A stretch of 38,267 bases of DNA from CAYMOV01 sp964392085 (lineage in GTDB: Bacteria; Oederibacteriota; Muellerivitia; Muellerivitales; Muellerivitaceae): positions 1-38,267 of the forward strand of contig CAYMOV010000019.1 of NCBI GenBank assembly GCA_964392085.1, given 5' to 3'. Positions within the stretch are counted from its first letter, which is position 1. Each line of letters opens with the position of its first letter. Below, one piece after another: positions 22,101 through 28,306 of this stretch. The notes under the pieces were generated by a model. The model worked only from the letters and a program-made list of their open reading frames with translations, was not told where the DNA came from and searched no databases. The position numbers and the translations under genes were made by a program.

Positions 22101-22123
22101 GGCGACCCTCCGGCCGGAATCAT
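22097..22123 (-). CDS. Eight-codon leader ORF overlapping the TTG start of the KimA-like gene
   Basis: ATG 22123 has a strong AGGAGG eight bases upstream and encodes MIPAGGSP before TGA. That TGA (22099-22097) overlaps the TTG start at 22100 as TTGA. The transporter's own site (GGAGGG) lies within the short ORF. The layout suggests that ribosomes loaded at the riboswitch-controlled site are coupled to the transporter start. Its small size makes the peptide itself unlikely to matter. Confidence 0.5.
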   Translation of the reverse strand: MIPAGGSP

Positions 22124-22131
22124 GAAGGGCG

Positions 22132-22316
22132 CCTCCTAAGGGAGGAGTCCTCTCGGAGCCTGCGGGGTTAGCTGTCGGGCTGGACGCGAGTGGTCGTCCT
22201 CCCGCACGTTCGGCGCGGGACAAGCCCCCAGGCCCGGCGCATGGCGCCTGGGCCGGCCCTCATAATTAAGAAGGCATTGGGTCCCCCGTCCCCCCTCTTC
22301 GAGGGTTCGGCTGAGG
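22132..22316 (-). promoter_or_regulatory. c-di-AMP (ydaO-yuaA type) riboswitch with anti-SD hairpin
   Basis: Minus strand. The 3' core CCCGACAGCTAACCCCGCAG GC followed by TCCGAGAGGA matches the most conserved part of ydaO-yuaA riboswitches (CCGACAGCUAAC...GC...GAGAGGA). The 5' part AGCCGAACCC...GACGGGGGACCCAATG matches the first half, and CUC-GCC (22314-22309) can pair with GGC...GAG to close P1. In between are a variable GC hairpin (~22255-22230) and two smaller stems. The expression platform CCTCC (22145-22141) pairs with GGAGG (22136-22132), the ribosome binding site. These aptamers bind c-di-AMP and usually turn genes off. The GGGGUGAAUC block of the consensus is only weakly present (TTAATTATG). 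Confidence 0.82.
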
Positions 22317-22553
22317 TGACATTTTGGGCATTGGGCTCCCAACTTCAAGTCTTTGGTCGTTTGGGTGGGTTTTCTCGAAACGATATCCATTGGGAAATAA
22401 GGCTTTTTTCGCGCCCAGGTTCCATATTCGATTCGGCAGATTTAAGTTCGTCATCCCCTGAACCGAACGTCTTCTTGACGCAAAACGGCTCCTCCCTGAC
22501 GTCTTCGTGAGGCCCCTGATCAACCGGAAGGCGTGGTTGAACATCGGGACGTT

Positions 22554-22628
22554 TAAACGGTTCTGACGTTCTCCCCATGACTCCCGAAGTCATCCTAACA
22601 GCATCCTGACGCGGCCCCACCGTACCCT
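22554..22628 (+). promoter_or_regulatory. kdp operon promoter with CTAACAG repeats (site F)
   Basis: CCTAACAGCATCCTGAC is an 11-bp-spaced pair (22594 and 22605), and the -10 box TACCCT (22623-22628) starts exactly 18 nt after the second CC. An upstream degenerate pair TTTAAACGGTTCTGACG (22552-22568) echoes the second pair at site E. There is no normal -35. The rest of 22320-22700 is divergent upstream sequence without a gene. Confidence 0.65.
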
Positions 22629-22702
22629 TGGACGCGTGGATGCAGAAGGCGGGCGTTGCCGGCCGAGGGGACTGCGTTCAGGGCCTTTTCGGGAGGTGGG
22701 TC

Positions 22703-22801
22703 ATGAAACGTGAGGACTTTTTCGGGTTGGGTTACGTCGTGAGCCTGTCCCTCGTGGCGTTTTACCTCGCCAAGTTTTGCGTGCACTTGCACGGAGGGTG
22801 A
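22703..22801 (+). CDS. Tiny membrane peptide 1 ahead of kdpF
   Basis: A 32-residue peptide, MKREDFFGLGYVVSL followed by SLVAFYLAKF and CVHLHGG. A single hydrophobic helix spans ~9-25 and is followed by Cys/His residues. GGGAGG lies six bases before ATG 22703. It is the first coding frame after promoter site F, about 75 nt from the predicted start of transcription. Length and position recall KdpF, but the sequence differs. I do not know the family. Codon composition fits its neighbours, and the site plus an intact hydrophobic frame support it as a real small protein. Confidence 0.55.
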   Translation: MKREDFFGLGYVVSLSLVAFYLAKFCVHLHGG

Positions 22802-22866
22802 GGACATTGTTCGCGGGACATTGATGGGTGATCGTTGGAAGTTTTAATCCGGTGGGGAGGTTTGCG

Positions 22867-22965
22867 ATGGTCGAGTTCTGGTGTGTCATCCTGTTCCTGG
22901 TCCTGTCGGCCCTGACGGTCGGCCTGATCGCCGGGCTGGACCTTTTGATGGAGGAGAAACCGTGA
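22867..22965 (+). CDS. Tiny membrane peptide 2 ahead of kdpF
   Basis: A 32-residue peptide, MVEFWCVILFLVLSALTV then GLIAGLDLLMEEKP, with one membrane helix (~4-24) and an acidic-basic tail. GGGGAGG precedes ATG 22867. Its TGA overlaps the GTG start of kdpF (GTGA), so the two are translationally coupled, which argues strongly that it is translated. It may be an extra small subunit or regulator of the Kdp complex. No family is recognised. Confidence 0.65.
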   Translation: MVEFWCVILFLVLSALTVGLIAGLDLLMEEKP

Positions 22966-23051
22966 ATTTCATCTACCTGGTCAGCGGCCTCGTCTCAGCC
23001 GGATTGTTGGTCTACCTCGTTCTAGCACTCTTGAAACCGGAGTGGTTCTGA
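22962..23051 (+). CDS. kdpF: KdpF, small subunit of the K+-transporting ATPase
   Basis: A 29-residue single-helix peptide, (M)NFIYLVSGLVSAGLLVYLVL then ALLKPEWF. The pattern of a short helix ending in LLKPE-[RW]F is the KdpF signature. KdpF stabilises the KdpFABC complex by sitting between KdpA and KdpB in the membrane. It starts at GTG 22962, with GGAGG in the end of the preceding gene, and its TGA overlaps the kdpA ATG by one base. Confidence 0.88.
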   Translation: MNFIYLVSGLVSAGLLVYLVLALLKPEWF

Positions 23052-24853
23052 TGAATTCCAACCAATGGCTCCAAATCGCGTTTTACCTGGTCGTCCTCCT
23101 CGCCCTGGCCAAACCCCTTGGCCTCTACATCGCGGATGTCTTCGGGGACAAGCCCTTCTGGGGCGAGAAGATCCTGGGTTGGCTGGAAAGGCTCCTCTAT
23201 AAGCTCGGCGGGGTGGACCGCAAAAAGGAGATGAACTGGAAGACCTACGCCTTAGCCCTGATGCTGTTCAGCATCTTCGGCGGGGCGACCCTTTATGTCC
23301 TGATGCGCCTGCAGGCGCACCTTCCCCTCAACCCCGACGGCCAAGGCCCCGTGGCCCCCGAGCTGGCGTTCAACACCGCCATCTCCTTCATCACCAACAC
23401 CAACTGGCAGTTCTACGGCGGCGAGTCCACCATGAGCTACCTGGTCCAGATGGCGGGCTTCACGGTCCACAACTTCCTCTCCCCCGCCGCAGGGTTGGCC
23501 GTGCTCATGGCCTTCGTCCGGGGCCTGGTGCGGAAGGAAACGGACAAGCTGGGCAATTTCTGGGTGGACCTGACCCGGGGTACCCTCTATATCCTCCTGC
23601 CCTTCTCGTTCGTTCTCGCCCTGGTCCTGATCGGCCAGGGGATGCCCCAAACCTTTAAGGGCGCCCAAAAGACAACCCTGGTCCAATCCACCACCTATGA
23701 CCAACCGGTCACCAACGCCGCCGGCGCGCCCGTCACCGACGCGAAGGGCCAACCCATGACGACCCCCGTCACCGTGGTCGAACAACCGGTGGCGCTCGGC
23801 CCCGTGGCCTCCCAGGTGGCCATCAAACAGCTCGGCACCAACGGCGGCGGCTTCTACAACGTCAACTCGGCGCACCCCTATGAGAACCCCACCCCGCTCT
23901 CCAACTTTTTGGAGGTGTTGGCCATCCCGCTGTTCGCGGCGGCCCTTTGCTACACCTTCGGCGTCATGGTGGGCGACCGGAAGCAGGGTTGGGCCCTCCT
24001 GGCCGCGATGTTCATTCTCTTTATCCCGCCCCTCCTGCTTTGCGTCAAGGCCGAGCAGTCCGGCAACCCGGCGCTCACGAAGCTGGTGGCCGGGCCCAAC
24101 GGGGCCACCGGCGACAGCGGGAACATGGAAGGCAAGGAAGTGCGGCACGGCATCACCCAATCCGCGATTTGGGCCACCGTCACCACGGGATGCTCCAACG
24201 GCTCGGTCAACGCCATGCATGATTCCTTCACGCCGCTCGGCGGGTTGGTCCCGTTGTGGATGCTGATGCAGAGTGAGGTGGTCTTCGGCGGCGTGGGGTC
24301 GGGCCTTTACGGCATGCTGGTCTTCGTGATCCTGGCGGTGTTCATCGCCGGCCTCATGGTGGGCCGCACCCCCGAGTACCTGGGCAAGAAGATCCAGGCC
24401 TACGAGATGAAGATGGCCTCCATCGTCATCCTGGTCCCCCCCCTCGTTTCGCTGGTCTGTACCGCTTGGTGCCTCCTGGACCCCATGGGCAAGTCCGGGA
24501 TCTTCAACCCCGGGGCCCACGGCTTCAGCGAGGTGCTTTATGCCTATACCTCCCAGGCGAACAACAACGGCAGCGCCTTCGCGGGTTTCGGGGGCAACGT
24601 CTTCAACGACATCCTGGGCGGCGTAGCCATGTGGTTCGGCCGGTTTGCCCTGGCCGTCCCGGTCCTGGCCATCGCGGGCAGCCTGGCGAAGAAGAAGATC
24701 GTTCCCTCCAGCGCCGGGACCCTGCCCACCCACACGCCCCTGTTCATCGTGATGTTGATCAGCGTCGTGGTCATCGTCGGGGCCCTGACCTTCCTCCCGG
24801 CCCTGGCCCTGGGCCCCATCGTGGAACACCTGAAGATGATCGCCGTCCACTAA
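23051..24853 (+). CDS. kdpA: KdpA, K+-selective channel-like subunit
   Basis: A 600-residue membrane protein of the superfamily of K+ transporters; in KdpFABC it binds K+ through four filter loops. The loops are visible: SFITNTNWQFYGGE, QLGTNGGGFYNVNSAHPYEN, TTGCSNGSVNAMHDSFTPLG and YTSQANNNGSAFAGF. The periplasmic segment around residues 200-260 is longer than I expect (VTNAAGAPVTDAKGQPMTT). ATG 23051 overlaps the kdpF stop; GGAG lies eight bases upstream. An alternative in-frame GTG at 23042 adds only three residues. It is followed by kdpB after 10 bp. Confidence 0.96.
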   Translation: MNSNQWLQIAFYLVVLLALAKPLGLYIADVFGDKPFWGEKILGWLERLLYKLGGVDRKKEMNWKTYALALMLFSIFGGATLYVLMRLQAHLPLNPDGQGPVAPELAFNTAISFITNTNWQFYGGESTMSYLVQMAGFTVHNFLSPAAGLAVLMAFVRGLVRKETDKLGNFWVDLTRGTLYILLPFSFVLALVLIGQGMPQTFKGAQKTTLVQSTTYDQPVTNAAGAPVTDAKGQPMTTPVTVVEQPVALGPVASQVAIKQLGTNGGGFYNVNSAHPYENPTPLSNFLEVLAIPLFAAALCYTFGVMVGDRKQGWALLAAMFILFIPPLLLCVKAEQSGNPALTKLVAGPNGATGDSGNMEGKEVRHGITQSAIWATVTTGCSNGSVNAMHDSFTPLGGLVPLWMLMQSEVVFGGVGSGLYGMLVFVILAVFIAGLMVGRTPEYLGKKIQAYEMKMASIVILVPPLVSLVCTAWCLLDPMGKSGIFNPGAHGFSEVLYAYTSQANNNGSAFAGFGGNVFNDILGGVAMWFGRFALAVPVLAIAGSLAKKKIVPSSAGTLPTHTPLFIVMLISVVVIVGALTFLPALALGPIVEHLKMIAVH

Positions 24854-24863
24854 GGGGAGGCCC

Positions 24864-27080
24864 ATGAAACCCAAGCCCCGCCGGAAGGCGCGCCGAACGA
24901 GGCCGCGCAAGGCTCCCCCCCGGGGGGGCCGGAAACCCGGAACCAAGAAGCGAAGCGGACCCAAGTCGCAACCCAATCTTTCAACCGCAGTCCAGGAGAG
25001 TCCGAAAATGAGCGAAGAAATCCAGGAACGCAAACTCTTCGACCCGGCCATCACCGGCAAGGCCGTGGTCGAATCCTTCAAGAAGCTGAACCCCGTCCAT
25101 ATGGTCAAGAACCCCGTCATGTTCACGGTCTGGGTGGGCAGCCTACTGACCACGGGCCTCTGGGCGCAGGCCCTGGGCGGCCACGGGGAGGCCCCGGCGG
25201 GCTTCATCCTGGCGGTCTCGATCTGGCTCTGGTTCACCGTACTGTTCTCGAACTTCGCCGAGGCCATGGCGGAGGGCCGGGGCAAGGCCCAAGCCGACAC
25301 CCTGCGCAAGTCGCGGCAAGAGGTGAAGGCCCGCAAGCTCAAGAAGCCCGAGAAGGCATCCTCCTCCCTGGAGGTCTTGTCCGGCGACCTGCGCAAGGGC
25401 GACTGGGTGTTGGTGGAGGCCGGGGAGTTCATCCCCGCCGACGGCGAGGCCGTGCAGGGCGTGGCCATGGTGGACGAGAGCGCCATCACCGGCGAGAGCG
25501 CGCCCGTGGTGCGCGAAAGCGGCGGCGACCGGAGCGCGGTGACCGGCGGCACCCGGGTGCTGTCGGACTGGATCGTGGTGAAGGTCACCTCGGACCCCGG
25601 CGAGTCTTTCCTCGACCGCATGATCTCCATGGTGGAGGGCGCCAAGCGCCAGAAGACCCCCAACGAGATCGCCCTCAACATATTGCTGGCGGCCCTCACC
25701 ATCGTCTTCTTGGTGGTCTGCGTGACCCTGCTGCCCTACTCGATGTTCAGCGTGACGGCCTCCGGCAGCGGCCAAATCGTGTCCGTGACCGTGTTGGTGG
25801 CCCTGTTCGTCTGCCTGGCCCCCACCACCATCGGCGGGCTCCTCTCGGCCATCGGCATCGCGGGCATGGACCGCATGATCCAGGCCAACGTCATCGCCCT
25901 GTCGGGCCGGGCCGTCGAGGCCGCCGGCGACGTGGACATGCTGCTGCTAGACAAGACCGGCACCATCACCTTGGGTAACCGGCAGGCCGTGGAGTTCCTC
26001 CCGGCCTCGGGGGTGGACATCAAGGACTTGGCGGAGGCGGCCCAACTGTCCTCGCTTTCCGACGAGACGCCTGAGGGCCGAAGCATCGTGGTCTTGGCCA
26101 AGGACAAGTACGCCCTGCGCGGCCGCGAGATCCACGAGTTGGACGCGACCTTCGTGCCCTTCACGGCCCAGACCCGCATGAGCGGCGTGGACATCGGGAA
26201 GCGCCACATCCGCAAGGGCGCCGCCGAGTCCATCGAGGCCTACGTCAAGGAACAGGGCGGCAAGTACCCGGCCGACGTGAAGACGGGAGTCGAGGGGATC
26301 GCCCGCCGGGGCGGCACGCCCCTGGTCGTGGCCGAGGGCTCCCGGGTAATGGGGGTGATCCACCTCAAGGATATCGTGAAGGGCGGCATCCAGGAGCGCT
26401 TCGCGGAGTTGCGGCGCATGGGCATCAAAACCGTCATGATCACCGGGGACAACCCCCTGACGGCGGCCGCCATCGCGGCCGAGGCGGGCGTCGACGACTT
26501 TTTGGCGGAGGCCACGCCCGAGGCCAAACTCAAGCTCATCCGCGAGTCGCAGGCGGGGGGCCGCCTGGTGGCCATGGCGGGCGACGGCACCAACGACGCG
26601 CCGGCCCTGGCCCAGGCCGATGTGGCGGTGGCCATGAACACCGGCACCCAGGCCGCCAAGGAGGCGGGCAACATGGTGGACCTGGACTCGAACCCCACCA
26701 AGCTCATCGAGATCGTGCGGATTGGGAAACAGCTTTTGATGACCCGGGGATCCCTGACCACCTTCTCGATCGCCAACGACATCGCGAAGTACTTCGCCAT
26801 CATCCCGGCGGCCTTCGCCCTCACCTACCCGGAACTGGGGGCCCTGAACCTGATGCACTTGGCCACGCCCCAGAGCGCCATCCTCTCGGCGGTCATCTTC
26901 AACGCCCTGGTCATCGTCTTCCTGGTGCCCCTGGCCTTGAAGGGCGTTAAGTACCGCCCCGCCTCGGCGTCGCGCCTACTCCAAGACAACTTCTTGATCT
27001 ACGGCGTGGGCGGGTTGATCGTGCCCTTTGTGGGCATCAAGCTCATCGACGTGATCCTGGTGGCGTTCAAACTCGTCTGA
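24864..27080 (+). CDS. kdpB: KdpB, P-type ATPase subunit, with basic N-terminal extension
   Basis: A 738-residue catalytic subunit that hydrolyses ATP to drive K+ uptake through KdpA. P-type motifs present: TGES (Ser at residue 212 from this start), DKTGTIT with phospho-acceptor Asp363, MITGDNPLTA and MAGDGTNDAPALAQAD. The first 48 residues are rich in Lys, Arg and Pro (RRKARRTRPRKAPPRGGRK) and are not part of ordinary KdpB. A start at ATG 25008 would give E. coli-like numbering (Ser164, Asp315). I favour 24864 because GGGGAGG precedes it right after the kdpA stop and all 48 codons are open; an AGGAG also precedes 25008. Both forms may be made. Confidence 0.95.
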   Translation: MKPKPRRKARRTRPRKAPPRGGRKPGTKKRSGPKSQPNLSTAVQESPKMSEEIQERKLFDPAITGKAVVESFKKLNPVHMVKNPVMFTVWVGSLLTTGLWAQALGGHGEAPAGFILAVSIWLWFTVLFSNFAEAMAEGRGKAQADTLRKSRQEVKARKLKKPEKASSSLEVLSGDLRKGDWVLVEAGEFIPADGEAVQGVAMVDESAITGESAPVVRESGGDRSAVTGGTRVLSDWIVVKVTSDPGESFLDRMISMVEGAKRQKTPNEIALNILLAALTIVFLVVCVTLLPYSMFSVTASGSGQIVSVTVLVALFVCLAPTTIGGLLSAIGIAGMDRMIQANVIALSGRAVEAAGDVDMLLLDKTGTITLGNRQAVEFLPASGVDIKDLAEAAQLSSLSDETPEGRSIVVLAKDKYALRGREIHELDATFVPFTAQTRMSGVDIGKRHIRKGAAESIEAYVKEQGGKYPADVKTGVEGIARRGGTPLVVAEGSRVMGVIHLKDIVKGGIQERFAELRRMGIKTVMITGDNPLTAAAIAAEAGVDDFLAEATPEAKLKLIRESQAGGRLVAMAGDGTNDAPALAQADVAVAMNTGTQAAKEAGNMVDLDSNPTKLIEIVRIGKQLLMTRGSLTTFSIANDIAKYFAIIPAAFALTYPELGALNLMHLATPQSAILSAVIFNALVIVFLVPLALKGVKYRPASASRLLQDNFLIYGVGGLIVPFVGIKLIDVILVAFKLV

Positions 27081-27104
27081 CTTTTTTAACCCAAGGAGGG
27101 TGTC

Positions 27105-27701
27105 ATGCTCAAGGAATTCGGAACCCAACTGCGCCTGTCGGTGGTCTTCACCCTGCTGTTCACGGTCTTGACGGGCCTGGCCTACCCGGGCCTGGTGACG
27201 GCCGTGGGGGCCGTCCTGTTCCCCCACCAGGCGTCCGGCAGCTTCATCATGGTCGACGGCAAGTGCGTCGGCTCGGAGCTGATCGGCCAGGTCTTCGACC
27301 AGCCGAAGTACTTCTGGAGCCGCCCCTCGGCCACCTCGCCGAACGCCTACAACGCCGCAAGTTCCTCGGGCTCGAACCTGGGACCGACGAACCCGGCCCT
27401 GATGGACGGCGTCAAGGCCCGGGTGGCGGCCCTGCGGAAGGCCGACCCCGACAACACCCTTCCCGTCCCGCAGGACCTGGTGACGGCCTCGGGCAGCGGC
27501 TTGGACCCGCACCTCTCCCCCGCGGCGGCCCAATACCAGGTGGCCCGGGTCGCCAAGGCCCGGGGACTGGACCCGGCCGTGGTGGCGAAGCTGGTACAGG
27601 ACCACCTGGAGGGCCGGGATTTGGGCTTTTTGGGGGAGCCCCGCGTCAACGTCCTGAAGTTGAACCTGGCCCTGGACGCCGCGGCCCCTTCCGCTCGCTG
27701 A
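27105..27701 (+). CDS. kdpC: KdpC, accessory subunit
   Basis: A 198-residue protein with one N-terminal membrane helix (~10-36) and a periplasmic domain, which aids K+ affinity or complex assembly. Family marks: RLSVVFTLLFTVLTGLAYPG, GSELIGQVFDQPKYFWSRPS, YNAASSSGSNLGPTNP and SGSGLDPHLSPAAAQYQVAR. Length is normal. ATG 27105 has AAGGAGG six bases upstream and lies 24 bp after kdpB. A P-II gene follows after 49 bp with its own site, so all are probably one transcript. Confidence 0.95.
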   Translation: MLKEFGTQLRLSVVFTLLFTVLTGLAYPGLVTAVGAVLFPHQASGSFIMVDGKCVGSELIGQVFDQPKYFWSRPSATSPNAYNAASSSGSNLGPTNPALMDGVKARVAALRKADPDNTLPVPQDLVTASGSGLDPHLSPAAAQYQVARVAKARGLDPAVVAKLVQDHLEGRDLGFLGEPRVNVLKLNLALDAAAPSAR

Positions 27702-27750
27702 GGATTTTTAGATAGACTGGCCCCGGATCGAACACCCGAGGAGGCTTTTC

Positions 27751-28092
27751 ATGAAGAAGATCGAAGCCATCATCCGTCCCGATAAGTACGCGGAGGTCAA
27801 GAAGGCCCTGGAGGCCGCCGGGTACCCCGGCCTGAACGTCACCGAAGTGGCGGGCCACGGCGTCCAGAAGGGGGTCCACAAACAGTTCCGCGGCCTGAAG
27901 TACCACCTGGGCGAGATCCCCAAGGTCAAGCTGGAAATCGTGGTACCCGCGAAGGACGAGCGGAAAATCGTAAAGGTCATCCTGAAGGCGGCCTGCACCC
28001 ACAAAGAGGGGGACGGCAAGATTTTCGTTTCCCCCGTCGAGAAGGCCTGGCGGATTTCCTCCGGGGAGAGCGGCGAAAAAGTCGTCTCGTAG
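27751..28092 (+). CDS. P-II protein in the kdp operon
   Basis: A 113-residue P-II protein. It has MKKIEAIIRPDKYAEVKKAL, HGVQKG with Gln39 and Lys40, T-loop FRGLKYHLGEIPKVKLEIVV with Tyr51 and Lys58, B-loop region THKEGDGKIFVSP and AWRISSGE. The loop TGxxGDGK of classical P-II reads THKEGDGK, losing a Gly. GGAGG lies eight bases upstream of ATG 27751. Placement directly after kdpC and before kdpDE suggests control of the Kdp ATPase or its sensor by an energy or nucleotide signal. P-II is normally linked to nitrogen, so this is inference from gene order. Confidence 0.9.
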   Translation: MKKIEAIIRPDKYAEVKKALEAAGYPGLNVTEVAGHGVQKGVHKQFRGLKYHLGEIPKVKLEIVVPAKDERKIVKVILKAACTHKEGDGKIFVSPVEKAWRISSGESGEKVVS

Positions 28093-28145
28093 GACCCCGA
28101 CCCTTCTCCCAGGATCGGATACGGCGCCCGGGGTGGGCGCCGGGA

Positions 28146-28177
28146 AGGGCCGGAGCGGCAACCTCCGGCCCTTTTTC
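28146..28177 (+). terminator. Intrinsic terminator after the kdpFABC/P-II genes
   Basis: The stem AGGGCCGGAG / CTCCGGCCCT with a short loop is followed by TTTTCGTTTTT. A GGCGCCC/GGGCGCC hairpin lies just before it. It separates kdpFABC plus P-II from the kdpDE unit, which therefore needs its own promoter. Confidence 0.85.
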
Positions 28178-28263
28178 GTTTTTGGGCCTTGGGCGGGGCC
28201 CCCGCCTCCCTTCCGTACGGGCCGGGTGGGTATCCGGGTGAATAAACCTATTTCGCGCCCTGT

Positions 28264-28269
28264 TAGAAT
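28264..28269 (+). promoter_or_regulatory. Possible -10 box for kdpD copy 2
   Basis: GTTAGAAT contains a good TAGAAT -10 about 38 bp ahead of the kdpD start, after the terminator. No convincing -35 is present. Only one CTAACAG-like half-site overlaps it, in the opposite orientation, so it is not counted with sites A-F. Confidence 0.35.
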
Positions 28270-28306
28270 GATCCCGTCATGAGGACTTGATCACTGGAGG
28301 CTGAAA

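Noticed and set aside
28255..28275. Seventh member of the CTAACAG promoter set, before kdpD copy 2
   Set aside because: A single half-site only, without an 11-bp partner, and in the wrong orientation for the gene.
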